Shown here in pieces: positions 35,711-45,628 of a DNA stretch of 64,000 nucleotides (position 1 is its first letter; every line of letters starts with the position of its first letter). Both the position numbers and the translations under genes were made by a program. Below the pieces are notes generated by a model that worked only from the letters and a program-made list of their open reading frames with translations, ran no database searches and had not been told where the DNA came from. Source of the DNA: Enterobacter sp. 10-1 (GTDB lineage: Bacteria > Pseudomonadota > Gammaproteobacteria > Enterobacterales > Enterobacteriaceae); the NCBI GenBank assembly GCA_002270295.1, contig NISF01000002.1, positions 682,001 to 746,000 on the forward strand, given 5' to 3'.

Positions 35711-36718
35711 ATGACTGACAAATCTGTTCCGTTCTCGGTGCTCGATCTGGCGCCGATCCCGCAGGGTTCTTCGGCAAAAGAAGCCTTCTCCCACTCGTTA
35801 GACCTGGCGCAGCTGGCTGAAAAACGCGGCTATCACCGCTACTGGCTGGCAGAGCACCATAATATGGTCGGTATTGCCAGCGCCGCGACCTCGGTGCTTA
35901 TCGGCTATCTGGCGGCCAACACCCGCACCCTGCGCCTCGGTTCCGGCGGCGTGATGCTGCCCAACCACTCGCCGCTGGTGATTGCCGAACAGTTTGGCAC
36001 GCTGAATACCCTCTACCCCGGCCGTATCGACCTCGGTCTCGGGCGCGCCCCGGGTAGCGATCAGCCCACCATGCGCGCGCTGCGCCGCCATATGAGCGGT
36101 GACGTCGATAACTTCCCGCGCGATGTTGCGGAGCTGGTTGACTGGTTCGATGCCCGCGACCCGAATCCGCACGTGCGCCCGGTGCCCGGCTATGGCGAGC
36201 AGATCCCGGTGTGGCTGCTTGGCTCCAGCCTCTACGGCGCCCAGCTGGCAGCGCAGCTCGGCCTGCCGTTTGCCTTCGCTTCGCACTTTGCGCCGGAGAT
36301 GCTGTTCCAGGCCCTGCACCTCTACCGTACTCATTTCAAGCCCTCCGCGCGGCTGGAAAAACCGTACGCGATGGTCTGCATCAATATTATTACCGCCGAC
36401 AGCAACCGCGATGCGGAGTTCCTGTTCACCTCAATGCAGCAGGCTTTCGCTAAGCTACGCCGCGGTGAAACCGGCCAGTTGCCGCCGCCGGTGGAGAATA
36501 TGCCCCAGCTGTGGTCCGCCTCCGAGCAATACGGCGTACAGCAGGCGCTGAGCATGTCTCTGGTTGGGGATAAAGCGAAGGTACGTCACGGTCTGGAGTC
36601 GATATTGCGCGAAACGCAGGCCGACGAGCTGATGGTTAACGGCCAGATTTTCGATCATCAGGCGCGCCTGCACTCGTTTGAGCTGGCGATGCAGGTGAAA
36701 GAGGAATTATTGGGTTAA
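35711..36718 (+). CDS. yhbW: Luciferase-like monooxygenase YhbW
   Basis: A 335-residue protein of the flavin-dependent bacterial-luciferase-like family. It has F-S-V-L-D-L-A-P-I near the start, Y-W-L-A-E-H-H-N about 40, [10 protein letters not shown] about 80 and D-L-G-L-G-R-A-P-G about 110. The substrate is unknown. It lies 143 bases after ubiV and may or may not be co-transcribed. Confidence 0.92.
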   Translation: MTDKSVPFSVLDLAPIPQGSSAKEAFSHSLDLAQLAEKRGYHRYWLAEHHNMVGIASAATSVLIGYLAANTRTLRLGSGGVMLPNHSPLVIAEQFGTLNTLYPGRIDLGLGRAPGSDQPTMRALRRHMSGDVDNFPRDVAELVDWFDARDPNPHVRPVPGYGEQIPVWLLGSSLYGAQLAAQLGLPFAFASHFAPEMLFQALHLYRTHFKPSARLEKPYAMVCINIITADSNRDAEFLFTSMQQAFAKLRRGETGQLPPPVENMPQLWSASEQYGVQQALSMSLVGDKAKVRHGLESILRETQADELMVNGQIFDHQARLHSFELAMQVKEELLG

Positions 36719-36727
36719 CATCTGTCG

Positions 36728-36765
36728 CAGCTTCCCGGCTGAGCGTAGCCCCAGCCGGGAAGCTG
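36728..36765. terminator. Hairpin between yhbW and mtr
   Basis: CAGCTTCCCGGCTG and its 14-base complement are separated by 10 bases between convergent genes. No long T-tract follows, but the stem is strong. Confidence 0.72.
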
Positions 36766-36771
36766 ACGAAT

Positions 36772-38016
36772 TTATTGATAAACCGGCAGTAGGTTAAAGC
36801 TCGATAAGAAGTGCACGATAACGTTGCCGACGCCGAATAACAGGATCAGCGCAATCATCGGCTTTCCACCCCAAACGCGGAATTGTGGGCTACCGAAGCG
36901 TTTACGCGATGCGCGGGCCAGCAGAGCCGGGACGATTGCCGCCCAGATCGTTGCCGCCAGTCCCGCATAGCCGATGGCATACAGGAAGCCGTTCGGCCAC
37001 AGCAGGCCGCCGATAACCGGCGGTACGAAGGTCAGGATCGCGGTCTTAAAGCGCCCCAGCGCAGAGTCATCAAAACCGAACAGGTCAGCCAGATAGTCAA
37101 ACAGTCCCAGCGTAACTCCGAGGAACGAGCTGGCCACCGCAAAGTTTGAGAACACCACCAGCAGCAGATCCAGGCTGCGGCTGTTCAGCACGCCGCTCAG
37201 CGCCTGTACCAGCACATCAATGTTACCGCCCTTCTGCGCGATGCCGATAAACTCCGCGCGCGGGATATTGCCCATGGTCACCAGCAGCCAGATTACGTAC
37301 AGCCCCAGCGCCAGCAGCGTGCCGTAGACCAGACAGCGGGTAATGGTGCGGGGATCTTTGCCGTAGTACTTCATCAGGCTTGGGACGTTGCCGTGATAGC
37401 CGAAGGATGCCAGGCAGAACGGCAGGGTCATCAGCAGGTACGGCATATAGGATGCGTTTTGTTCGGCAACGTTGAACAACGTCGTCGGCTGTACGTGCCC
37501 CAGCAGGCTCCCGAAGGTCAGAAAGAACGTAATGACCTTCGCCCCCAGAACAATCGCCGTCATTCGGCTTACCGCTTTGGTACTCAGCCACACGACAAAC
37601 GCCACCAGCAGGGCAAAGCCAAATCCTGCCGCTCGCGCCGGAACGTTGAGCGACATCTCGGAAAAGGTATGATGCAGAATTGAGCCGCTGGCCGAGATGT
37701 AGGCGTAGGTCAGAATATAGAGCACAAAGGCAATCGACACGCCGTTAATCAGGTTCCAGCCCTTGCCGAGCAGATCTTTGGTGATGGTATCGAAGCTGGA
37801 CCCAATGCGGTAATTCAGGTTTGCTTCCAGAATCATCAGCCCGGAATGCAGCATGCAGAACCAGGTGAAAACCAGAGCCGCCAGCGACCAGAAGAACCAC
37901 GCGCCGGACATAACTACCGGCAGCGAGAACATGCCCGCGCCAATAATGGTTCCGCCGATAATCACCACGCCGCCGAATAAGGACGGGCGCGATGCCGTAG
38001 TGGTTAGTGTCGCCAT
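36772..38016 (-). CDS. mtr: High-affinity tryptophan permease Mtr
   Basis: A 414-residue inner-membrane transporter with about 11 helices, of the aromatic amino acid family (Mtr, TnaB, TyrP). It contains [13 protein letters not shown] near residue 20. It imports tryptophan with protons. The distance to tnaA is no help here, but the adjacent TrpR-type operator and the position after deaD identify it as Mtr. Same length as in E. coli. Confidence 0.95.
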   Translation of the reverse strand: MATLTTTASRPSLFGGVVIIGGTIIGAGMFSLPVVMSGAWFFWSLAALVFTWFCMLHSGLMILEANLNYRIGSSFDTITKDLLGKGWNLINGVSIAFVLYILTYAYISASGSILHHTFSEMSLNVPARAAGFGFALLVAFVVWLSTKAVSRMTAIVLGAKVITFFLTFGSLLGHVQPTTLFNVAEQNASYMPYLLMTLPFCLASFGYHGNVPSLMKYYGKDPRTITRCLVYGTLLALGLYVIWLLVTMGNIPRAEFIGIAQKGGNIDVLVQALSGVLNSRSLDLLLVVFSNFAVASSFLGVTLGLFDYLADLFGFDDSALGRFKTAILTFVPPVIGGLLWPNGFLYAIGYAGLAATIWAAIVPALLARASRKRFGSPQFRVWGGKPMIALILLFGVGNVIVHFLSSFNLLPVYQ

Positions 38017-38065
38017 TTAGCGTAATCTCCAGTCAATAATACTTTGCTCATCGTTAGCGTGCAGC

Positions 38066-38088
38066 ACTGTACCAGTACACGAGTACGA
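38066..38088 (-). promoter_or_regulatory. TrpR operator of mtr
   Basis: On the minus strand GTACTCGTGTACTGGTAC (38069-38086) resembles the TrpR operator and lies 50-72 bases before the mtr start. Mtr is repressed by TrpR and activated by TyrR in E. coli. Confidence 0.72.
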
Positions 38089-38098
38089 TTGAAATAAA

Positions 38099-38128
38099 AA
38101 AAGCCCCAATCGTTAAGATCGGGGCTGT
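38099..38128 (-). terminator. Terminator of deaD
   Basis: On the minus strand AGCCCCGATC and GATTGGGGCT form a 10-bp stem (one G-U) followed by TTTTTTT. It ends deaD just before the mtr promoter. Confidence 0.88.
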
Positions 38129-38157
38129 ATCATTTACTTTACGCTAGCGAGCGCTAA

Positions 38158-40164
38158 TTACGCATCGCCGCCGAAACGACGACGGCTTGATGAGTCATCA
38201 CGACGCGGGGCGGAATCTTCGCGACGCGGCGCTGAATCATCACGGCGCGGAGCATGACCTTCACGACGAGGAGCATGGCCTTCACGACGTTCGCCGCTGA
38301 AACGACGACCATCACCACGACCGCCTTCGCGACGTTCACCGCCGAAAGCACGACCGCCTTCACGACGTTCGCCACCGAAGGCACGGCCGCCTTCACGACG
38401 CTCACCGCCGCCACGACGTTCACCGCTACGCTCAGGGCGCGGCTGGGCATCGCCCATCAGCTGCATGTTCATCGGTTTGTTCAGGATACGGGTACGAGTA
38501 AAGTGCTGCAGCACTTCGCCCGGCATGCCTTTCGGCAGCTCGATCGTGGAGTGGGTACCAAACAGCTTGATGTTACCGATGTAACGGCTGCTGATGTCGC
38601 CTTCGTTAGCGATAGCGCCAACAATGTGACGAACTTCAACACCATCGTCGCGGCCCACTTCAATACGATACAGTTCCATATCGCCAACATCGCGACGCTC
38701 GCGTTTAGGACGATCTTCACCGCTACGCTCAGGACGGTCGCCGCGCGGGCCACGGTCATTGCGATCGTTACGGTCATTACGACGTTCAAAACGATCGTCG
38801 CGATCGCGGAATTCGCGTTTAGGACGCATCGGCGCATCCGGCGGCAGGATCAGAGGACGTTCGCCCTGAGCCATTTTCAGCAGAGCTGCGGCCAGAGTTT
38901 CGATATCCAGCTCTTCACCTTCAGCGGACGGTTTGATGTTCGCCAGCAGCGCACGGTACTGATCCAGATCGCTGCTTTCCAGCTGCTGCTGAACCTTAGC
39001 GGCGAATTTTTCCAGACGGCGTTTGCCCAGCAGCTCTGCGTTCGGCAGCTCGACTTCCGGAATGGTCAGCTTCATGGTGCGTTCGATGTTACGCAGCAGA
39101 CGGCGTTCGCGGTTCTCAACGAACAGCAGCGCACGACCTGCACGACCTGCACGACCGGTACGGCCGATACGGTGAACGTAAGATTCGGAGTCCATTGGGA
39201 TGTCGTAGTTAACAACCAGGCTGATACGCTCTACGTCAAGGCCGCGGGCCGCAACGTCGGTAGCAATCAGGATGTCCAGACGACCGTCTTTCAGACGTTC
39301 CAGAGTCTGCTCACGCAGGGACTGGTTCATATCACCGTTCAGCGCGGCGCTGTTATAGCCGCTACGCTCCAGCGCTTCGGCCACTTCCAGGGTCGCGTTT
39401 TTGGTACGCACGAAGATAATCGCCGCATCAAAATCTTCCGCTTCCAGGAAACGCACCAGCGCTTCGTTTTTACGCATACCGTAAGCAGTCCAGTAGCTCT
39501 GGCTGATGTCCGGGCGAGTGGTTACGCTGGACTGGATGCGCACTTCCTGCGGCTCTTTCATAAAGCGGCGGGTAATACGACGGATCGCTTCCGGCATAGT
39601 GGCAGAGAACAGAGCGGTCTGATGACCTTCCGGGATCTGAGCCATAATCGTTTCTACGTCTTCGATAAAGCCCATGCGCAGCATTTCGTCAGCTTCATCC
39701 AGCACCAGACCGCTCAGCTTAGAGAGATCCAGAGTACCGCGCTTCAGGTGGTCAAGCAGACGACCCGGGGTACCCACAACAATTTGTGGTCCCTGGCGCA
39801 GAGCACGCAGCTGCACGTCATAACGCTGGCCGCCGTAAAGGGCTACCACGTTTACGCCGCGCATATGTTTAGAGAAGTCCGTCATCGCTTCAGCAACCTG
39901 TACCGCCAGTTCGCGGGTCGGCGCCAGCACCAGAATTTGCGGTGCTTTGAGCTCAGGATCAAGATTGTTCAACAGCGGTAAAGAGAACGCTGCGGTTTTA
40001 CCGCTACCCGTCTGGGCCATACCCAGAACGTCGCGGCCGCCCAGCAGGTGCGGAATGCACTCAGCCTGGATCGGAGATGGTTTTTCGTAACCCAGATCGT
40101 TAAGGGCTTCAAGGATAGGAGCCTTCAGGCCCAGATCTGCAAAAGTGGTTTCGAATTCAGCCAT
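38158..40164 (-). CDS. deaD: DEAD-box RNA helicase DeaD (CsdA)
   Basis: A 668-residue helicase with A-Q-T-G-S-G-K-T-A near residue 49, D-E-A-D about 155, S-A-T about 187 and [11 protein letters not shown] about 333. A DeaD-specific RNA-binding domain and a basic low-complexity tail follow. It unwinds RNA for 50S ribosome assembly and mRNA decay in the cold. It is about 39 residues longer than E. coli DeaD (629) because the tail holds tandem [11 protein letters not shown] repeats. I chose ATG 40164 (M-A-E-F-E-T-T-F); frames further upstream are not conserved. Confidence 0.95.
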   Translation of the reverse strand: MAEFETTFADLGLKAPILEALNDLGYEKPSPIQAECIPHLLGGRDVLGMAQTGSGKTAAFSLPLLNNLDPELKAPQILVLAPTRELAVQVAEAMTDFSKHMRGVNVVALYGGQRYDVQLRALRQGPQIVVGTPGRLLDHLKRGTLDLSKLSGLVLDEADEMLRMGFIEDVETIMAQIPEGHQTALFSATMPEAIRRITRRFMKEPQEVRIQSSVTTRPDISQSYWTAYGMRKNEALVRFLEAEDFDAAIIFVRTKNATLEVAEALERSGYNSAALNGDMNQSLREQTLERLKDGRLDILIATDVAARGLDVERISLVVNYDIPMDSESYVHRIGRTGRAGRAGRALLFVENRERRLLRNIERTMKLTIPEVELPNAELLGKRRLEKFAAKVQQQLESSDLDQYRALLANIKPSAEGEELDIETLAAALLKMAQGERPLILPPDAPMRPKREFRDRDDRFERRNDRNDRNDRGPRGDRPERSGEDRPKRERRDVGDMELYRIEVGRDDGVEVRHIVGAIANEGDISSRYIGNIKLFGTHSTIELPKGMPGEVLQHFTRTRILNKPMNMQLMGDAQPRPERSGERRGGGERREGGRAFGGERREGGRAFGGERREGGRGDGRRFSGERREGHAPRREGHAPRRDDSAPRREDSAPRRDDSSSRRRFGGDA

Positions 40165-40237
40165 GTAGTACGTGTGCCTCAAAATTAATGGCGGCCAGTC
40201 TACATAACTCAACGTGAAAATTTACAGTAATTTTCAT
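40157..40237 (-). CDS. yrbN: Small upstream protein YrbN
   Basis: A 26-residue ORF ([16 protein letters not shown]...VLHG) that ends inside the start of deaD, overlapping it by 8 bases. It matches the small E. coli gene yrbN, placed just before deaD. The overlap suggests translational coupling with the helicase. No function is known. Confidence 0.85.
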   Translation of the reverse strand: MKITVNFHVELCRLAAINFEAHVLHG

Positions 40238-40340
40238 TGAAAAGTGTGAACCGGCTCAAAGTAGGTGTATTAACGAACAACAACGCCCTCACCCGCGAAG
40301 GTGATGGCAATAAAAAAATGGGCTGATGTTTGTTCGTCAG

Positions 40341-41225
40341 CTATTGCTGGTCCGATTCTGCCAGGTCATCTTGCTCCTGGCCCAAGAGCGATAATTCCAA
40401 CAATGCGTATCGGTGCTCAACGTAGTTGTGAACGTTGTTTGCGACCGCCAGTTTGAACAGTGCCGTAGCGCTGTCCTTGTCCCCCAGACTTAGGTAGTAC
40501 TTACCTAAATAGAAGTTGGTTTCACTGAGATGCTCAGCGAGCGAGGTGTTATCCGTTGCGTCTGCCTTCAAACGATCCATCAGCGTTTTTTCGCTAATAT
40601 CGTTAAGGTAGAACTCGACAATGTTCCATCCCCATTGCTCTTTGTCCGATTTCTCGAAGCGCTGTTTCAGTGCTTCAAGCGCCTGCTTCTCGTCGAGTTT
40701 GCGCTCAGCGAGGTAAAGCCACAGGCTACGGAAAGGATCATTGGGATCGTCTTGATAAAACGCCAGCAGATCATCTTGCGCTAACTTAGCACGACCCCCG
40801 TAATACAGGGCGATGCCGCGATTTAAGTGCGCGTAGTTATAAGTTGGATCAAGCTCAAGTACAGAATCAAACGCTTCATAGGCAGCATCAAAATTACCTG
40901 CCTGCGTTAAATATATGCCTAAGTAGTTGAATACTTCGGGCATATCAGGTCGGATTGCCAGCGCTTGTGAAAAATCGTTTCGCGCTAATGCCCTCAGACC
41001 GAGACTATCATACAACACTCCGCGCTCATATAAAAGCTGTGCGCGTTCATCATCGGTTAAAGCCCGACTGGCAAGAATTTGTTCCATGCGCGCCAGAATC
41101 ACTTCTTGCTGCAAAGTCGGTTGCAATGGCACCGCGAGGACTGCGTCCTTACGCCAGGCAGAGTTGCTGCATCCTGCCAGCGTGAGAGCTGTCGCCACGA
41201 AACACCAGCGCAAAAAAGGCTTCAT
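40341..41225 (-). CDS. nlpI: TPR lipoprotein NlpI
   Basis: A 294-residue outer-membrane lipoprotein with lipobox L-T-L-A-G-C (cysteine at 19) and several TPR repeats between about 60 and 280. NlpI acts with the protease Prc in degrading peptidoglycan hydrolases such as MepS and affects division. The start at 41225 ([10 protein letters not shown]) begins the signal peptide. It follows pnp by 108 bases, as in E. coli. Confidence 0.95.
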   Translation of the reverse strand: MKPFLRWCFVATALTLAGCSNSAWRKDAVLAVPLQPTLQQEVILARMEQILASRALTDDERAQLLYERGVLYDSLGLRALARNDFSQALAIRPDMPEVFNYLGIYLTQAGNFDAAYEAFDSVLELDPTYNYAHLNRGIALYYGGRAKLAQDDLLAFYQDDPNDPFRSLWLYLAERKLDEKQALEALKQRFEKSDKEQWGWNIVEFYLNDISEKTLMDRLKADATDNTSLAEHLSETNFYLGKYYLSLGDKDSATALFKLAVANNVHNYVEHRYALLELSLLGQEQDDLAESDQQ

Positions 41226-41333
41226 TTCCCACTCCCGAAGACAACGATTGGATGAACGTCCAGTTCCCCGGCTGCAAACAAGGCGTCCTGCCCGTAATAC
41301 ACCCTCCGCAAACGCGGAGGGCAAACGGCAACC

Positions 41334-43469
41334 TTACTCGCCCTGCTCAGCGACCGGAGCTTCCGGTGCGCTTACAGGCTGAGTCTGCTCAGTTGCTTCT
41401 TTGATGCTCAGACGGACGCGGCCCTGACGGTCAACTTCCAGAACCTTAACCGGCACTTCCTGACCCATCTGCAGGTAATCGGTCACTTTCTCAACGCGCT
41501 TGTCGGCGATCTGAGAAATATGCACCAGACCTTCTTTACCGCCGCCGATGGCAACGAATGCGCCAAAGTCAACGATACGGGTCACTTTACCATTGTAGAT
41601 ACGACCAACTTCGATCTCAGCGGTAATCTCTTCGATACGACGAATAGCGTGCAACGCTTTGTCGCCGTCGGTCGCTGCGATTTTCACGGTACCGTCATCT
41701 TCGATTTCGATGGTGGTGCCGGTTTCTTCAGTCAGCGCACGGATGACGGAACCGCCCTTACCGATCACGTCTTTGATCTTGTCCGGGCTGATCTTGATGG
41801 TGTGGATACGCGGTGCGAATTCGGAGATGTCGCCGCGCGGCGCGTTAATCGCCTGCTCCATTACGCCCAGGATGTGCAGACGCGCACCTTTAGCCTGGTT
41901 CAGCGCAACCTGCATGATCTCTTTGGTGATACCTTCAATTTTGATATCCATCTGCAGCGCAGAGATACCGTCGCGGGAACCCGCAACTTTGAAGTCCATA
42001 TCGCCCAGGTGATCTTCGTCGCCGAGAATATCGGAGAGAACGACATAGTTGTCGCCTTCTTTCACCAGACCCATTGCGATACCCGCAACGGAGGCTTTAA
42101 TCGGCACGCCAGCGTCCATCAGCGCCAGAGAGGCACCGCAAACGGAAGCCATGGAAGAAGAACCGTTAGATTCGGTGATTTCAGAAACCACGCGGACGGT
42201 GTACGGGAATTCTTCGGTGGTCGGCATTACGGCCAGTACGCCGCGCTTAGCCAGACGACCGTGACCAATTTCACGACGCTTCGGTGAACCTACCATTCCG
42301 GTCTCGCCTACGGAGTACGGAGGGAAGTTGTAGTGGAACAGGAAGGAGTCGGTACGATCGCCCATCAGCTCATCGATGTTCTGCGCGTCACGCGCGGTGC
42401 CCAGGGTCGCGGTAACCAGCGCCTGAGTTTCACCGCGGGTGAACAGTGCGGAACCGTGGGTACGCGGCAGTACGCCGGTACGAACGTCCAGACCACGAAT
42501 CATATCTTTTTCACGGCCATCGATGCGCGGTTCGCCTGCCAGTACGCGGCTACGAACGGCATTTTTCTCGATAGCGTGCAGAATTTCACCCAGATCATTA
42601 GCGTCCAGGGCTTCATCTTCAGCAGTCAGCGTAGCGATAGTTTCAGCTTTGATCACACCAATCTGAGCATAGCGCTCTTGTTTGTCAGTGATGCGGTAAG
42701 CATCGCTCAGGCGAGCTTCAGCCAGGGCTGCAACGCGGGCATTCAGCGCGGCGTCTACGACTTCCGGCTGCCATTCCCAGCGCGGTTTACCCGCTTCTTT
42801 CACCAGGTCATTGATGGTCTGAATAACAATCTGCTGCTGCTCGTGGCCGAATACCACCGCGCCCAGCATCTGGTCTTCGCTCAGCAGTTCTGCTTCGGAT
42901 TCAACCATCAGGACCGCAGCTTCGGTACCGGCAACAACCAGGTCCAGCTTACTTTCTTTCAGCTCATCCTGAGTCGGGTTCAGTACGTACTGGTCGTTAA
43001 TGTAGCCCACGCGCGCGGAGCCGATAGGACCGTTAAACGGAATACCGGACAGAGACAGCGCAGCGGAAGCACCGATCATCGCAACGATGTCCGGGTTAAC
43101 CTGCGGGTTAACGGAAACAACGGTGGCAATAACCTGAACTTCATTAACGAAACCTTCCGGGAACAGCGGACGAACCGGGCGGTCAATCAGACGCGCAATC
43201 AGGGTTTCGCCTTCGCTTGGACGGCCTTCGCGACGGAAGAAACCACCCGGGATTTTACCTGCTGCGTAGGTACGTTCTTGATAGTTTACGGTCAGCGGGA
43301 AGAAGTCCTGGCCTGGCTTCGCTTTCTTCTGGCCGACAACGGTAACGAATACCGCAGTGTCATCCATGCTTACCATGACGGCGGCAGTGGCCTGACGTGC
43401 CATCATGCCGGTTTCCAGAGTGACGGTGTGTTGGCCGTACTGGAATTTACGAACGATCGGATTTAGCAA
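41334..43469 (-). CDS. pnp: Polynucleotide phosphorylase PNPase
   Basis: A 711-residue exoribonuclease with two RNase PH-like domains (about 10-225 and 310-535), a KH domain with [10 protein letters not shown] about 560 and an S1 domain about 620-690. It degrades RNA 3' to 5' phosphorolytically and is part of the RNA degradosome. The start codon is TTG (43469), as in E. coli, with AAGGAT upstream. Its leader folds into the double hairpin cut by RNase III. It lies between rpsO and nlpI. Confidence 0.96.
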   Translation of the reverse strand: MLNPIVRKFQYGQHTVTLETGMMARQATAAVMVSMDDTAVFVTVVGQKKAKPGQDFFPLTVNYQERTYAAGKIPGGFFRREGRPSEGETLIARLIDRPVRPLFPEGFVNEVQVIATVVSVNPQVNPDIVAMIGASAALSLSGIPFNGPIGSARVGYINDQYVLNPTQDELKESKLDLVVAGTEAAVLMVESEAELLSEDQMLGAVVFGHEQQQIVIQTINDLVKEAGKPRWEWQPEVVDAALNARVAALAEARLSDAYRITDKQERYAQIGVIKAETIATLTAEDEALDANDLGEILHAIEKNAVRSRVLAGEPRIDGREKDMIRGLDVRTGVLPRTHGSALFTRGETQALVTATLGTARDAQNIDELMGDRTDSFLFHYNFPPYSVGETGMVGSPKRREIGHGRLAKRGVLAVMPTTEEFPYTVRVVSEITESNGSSSMASVCGASLALMDAGVPIKASVAGIAMGLVKEGDNYVVLSDILGDEDHLGDMDFKVAGSRDGISALQMDIKIEGITKEIMQVALNQAKGARLHILGVMEQAINAPRGDISEFAPRIHTIKISPDKIKDVIGKGGSVIRALTEETGTTIEIEDDGTVKIAATDGDKALHAIRRIEEITAEIEVGRIYNGKVTRIVDFGAFVAIGGGKEGLVHISQIADKRVEKVTDYLQMGQEVPVKVLEVDRQGRVRLSIKEATEQTQPVSAPEAPVAEQGE

Positions 43470-43527
43470 AATTCTATCCTTTTATCAAAAAGTGACGCTA
43501 TATCGAGGATATAGCGTCAGATGACCC

Positions 43528-43618
43528 GATCTTCTGCATCCTCGCGACTAATGACAACCTTTACCCGCCCCTGCGGATGAAGCCTCTCATTAGCCGCGCG
43601 AACCTCTGCACGAAGATC
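43528..43618 (-). promoter_or_regulatory. pnp leader hairpins cut by RNase III
   Basis: On the minus strand the leader contains GATCTTCGTGCAGAGG..CGCG pairing with CGCGAGGATGCAGAAGATC, enclosing a second hairpin with CTAATGA/TCATTAG. In E. coli RNase III cleaves this duplex and PNPase then represses its own message. The structure is conserved here, 58-150 bases before the TTG. Confidence 0.8.
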
Positions 43619-43669
43619 ATTAATAGCAACAATACATGAGTTTTTAGCTAATTGCTGCCGCCTGGTCGA

Positions 43670-43695
43670 AAAAAGGGGCCCTGAGGCCCCTTTTT
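43670..43695 (-). terminator. Terminator between rpsO and pnp
   Basis: AAAAAGGGGCC-CTGA-GGCCCCTTTTT, an 11-bp stem followed by five T, ends rpsO. Partial read-through reaches pnp in E. coli. Confidence 0.9.
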
Positions 43696-43710
43696 CTGAA
43701 ACTCGCAGAA

Positions 43711-44022
<312 letters not shown>

Positions 44023-44090
44023 CTAATTCAGCGACCCCTGATGCGACGCCCGAAAATGTTAAAACACTTTTGCGGACGTCAGGCGGCGAT

Positions 44091-44119
44091 ATTCTACTCG
44101 CAGCCAGCTTTTATCGCAA
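44091..44119 (-). promoter_or_regulatory. rpsO sigma-70 promoter
   Basis: On the minus strand TTGCGA and TAGAAT are separated by exactly 17 bases, about 110-140 bases before the rpsO start and next to the truB stop. This matches the rpsO P1 position in E. coli. Confidence 0.82.
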
Positions 44120-44128
44120 GATCAGCCC

Positions 44129-45073
44129 TCAGGCAGGGTATTCAACGACCAGACGACGCGGCGCCACGCGGCCCTCGTCATCAATTTCACCCATCCCGAG
44201 AAACTTCTCGTCTTCGCCTTCCGTTACGCGTACCAGCCCCTGCTTCGGCGCTCCCGAAGTGCGGACCGGATTACCGTTTTTAAAGTATACCGCCGACGTT
44301 TCTGGAATATTAACCAGCGGATAATCCGACGCCGGGCTGTCCATCGGCATCAGCAGCGGATCGAGCAGCTGCGCGGCAGGAATATCCTGCTCTTGCGCCT
44401 GTTCAACCAGCGCCTGCAGCTGTTCGAGCGTCACCATACGTTCAACAGGATATTTGCTGACGGCCAGGCGGCGCAGGAAAATCACGTGCGCGCCACAGCC
44501 TAGCTTTTCGCCTAAATCGTCGATAATCGTACGAATATAGGTCCCTTTTGAACAGTGGATTTCCAGCTCAAGCTCATCGCCTACATGGCGAATAAACAGC
44601 AGCTCGTAGACGGTAATCGGCCGGGCTTCGCGCGGGACGTCAATCCCCTGGCGGGCATATTCGTACAGCTTTTTACCCTGGTACTTCAGCGCCGAATACA
44701 TTGACGGCACCTGCTGAGTCTCGCCGCGAAAGCCTTCCAGCGCGGAGGCCAGCTGAGCGTCGCTGAAGGCCAGCGGACGCTCTTCCACCACCTGACCATC
44801 GGCATCAGAGGTATCGGTGCGTTGACCCAGTTTGGCAATTACGCGGTAACGCTTGTCAGAATCGAGCAGGTACTGGGAAAACTTGGTCGCTTCTCCGAGG
44901 CAAATCGGCAGCATGCCGGTTGCCAGCGGATCCAGCGCACCGGTATGTCCTGCCCGGTTAGCGTTATAAATACGTTTTACTTTTTGCAGTACGTCATTGC
45001 TGGAAGCCCCCTGGGGTTTATCCAGCAAAAGTACGCCGTGCACATCGCGGCCGCGACGACGAGGACGACTCAT
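44129..45073 (-). CDS. truB: tRNA pseudouridine-55 synthase TruB
   Basis: A 314-residue pseudouridine synthase. The catalytic aspartate is in [12 protein letters not shown] (about residue 48). It modifies U55 in the T loop of most tRNAs and also acts as a tRNA chaperone. The start overlaps the rbfA stop by one base (TAATG). It is the last gene of the metY-rimP-nusA-infB-rbfA-truB series. Confidence 0.96.
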   Translation of the reverse strand: MSRPRRRGRDVHGVLLLDKPQGASSNDVLQKVKRIYNANRAGHTGALDPLATGMLPICLGEATKFSQYLLDSDKRYRVIAKLGQRTDTSDADGQVVEERPLAFSDAQLASALEGFRGETQQVPSMYSALKYQGKKLYEYARQGIDVPREARPITVYELLFIRHVGDELELEIHCSKGTYIRTIIDDLGEKLGCGAHVIFLRRLAVSKYPVERMVTLEQLQALVEQAQEQDIPAAQLLDPLLMPMDSPASDYPLVNIPETSAVYFKNGNPVRTSGAPKQGLVRVTEGEDEKFLGMGEIDDEGRVAPRRLVVEYPA

Positions 45074-45474
45074 TAGTCCTCCTTGACGTCGTCCGGATTC
45101 ACACGACGCTCATCGTCATGCTTCACCACGCTGGTCACCAGGTTAGACATGCGCATCCCTTCGACCAGCGAGTTGTCGTAGAAGAAGGTCAGTTCCGGCA
45201 CGATACGCAGACGCATCGCTTTACCCAGCAGCGAGCGGATAAATCCGGATGCTTCCTGCAGCGCTTTAATGCCCGCTTTAACAGCGGCTTCATCTTTGTC
45301 GTTCAGGAACGTCACAAACACTTTGGCATAGGCCAGATCGCGGGACATTTCTACACCAGAGACGGTAGTCATCATGCCCAGGCGCGGATCTTTAATTTCG
45401 CGCTGCAGGATGATAGCAATCTCTTTTTGCATCTCCTGAGCTACGCGCTGCGGGCGACCAAATTCTTTCGCCAT
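45073..45474 (-). CDS. rbfA: Ribosome-binding factor A
   Basis: A 133-residue KH-fold protein with [13 protein letters not shown] near the start and D-P-R-L-G-M-M-T about 37-44. It binds the immature 30S subunit near helix 1 and is required for 16S processing and cold adaptation. Its acidic tail (N-P-D-D-V-K-E-D) is typical. A terminator and a REP element precede it. Confidence 0.95.
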   Translation of the reverse strand: MAKEFGRPQRVAQEMQKEIAIILQREIKDPRLGMMTTVSGVEMSRDLAYAKVFVTFLNDKDEAAVKAGIKALQEASGFIRSLLGKAMRLRIVPELTFFYDNSLVEGMRMSNLVTSVVKHDDERRVNPDDVKED

Positions 45475-45497
45475 AATAAATTCTCCAGAATAAAGAC

Positions 45498-45523
45498 AAA
45501 AAAGGGGCTATAAGCCCCTTTTT
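45498..45523 (-). terminator. Terminator between infB and rbfA
   Basis: AAAAAGGGGCT-ATA-AGCCCCTTTTT forms a stem with flanking A and T tracts just upstream of rbfA. It would end part of the infB transcripts. Confidence 0.82.
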
Positions 45524-45531
45524 AAAATGAT

Positions 45532-45562
45532 TGCCGGGTGGCGCTTCGCTGACCCGGCTTAC
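45532..45562. repeat. REP (palindromic unit) element
   Basis: TTGCCGGGTGGCGC ... CCCGGCTTAC between infB and rbfA has the REP pattern: a GCCGGGT/ACCCGGC stem with a GGCGCTTCGCTG centre, as in Klebsiella REPs. It sits next to the terminator in the 154-base infB-rbfA gap. Confidence 0.75.
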
Positions 45563-45628
45563 CCTCGGCGATCTTCCGTCAATTTTGAGCTGCAGCACAA
45601 GGCGCTGCGGCCCAATAGTCGACCAAGA

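Noticed and set aside
38254..39981. 575-residue ORF opposite deaD
   Set aside because: It is an antisense shadow of a GC-rich conserved helicase gene, with composition following the complementary codons.
42333..43466. 377-residue ORF opposite pnp
   Set aside because: Shadow frame of pnp; no start signal and no motif.
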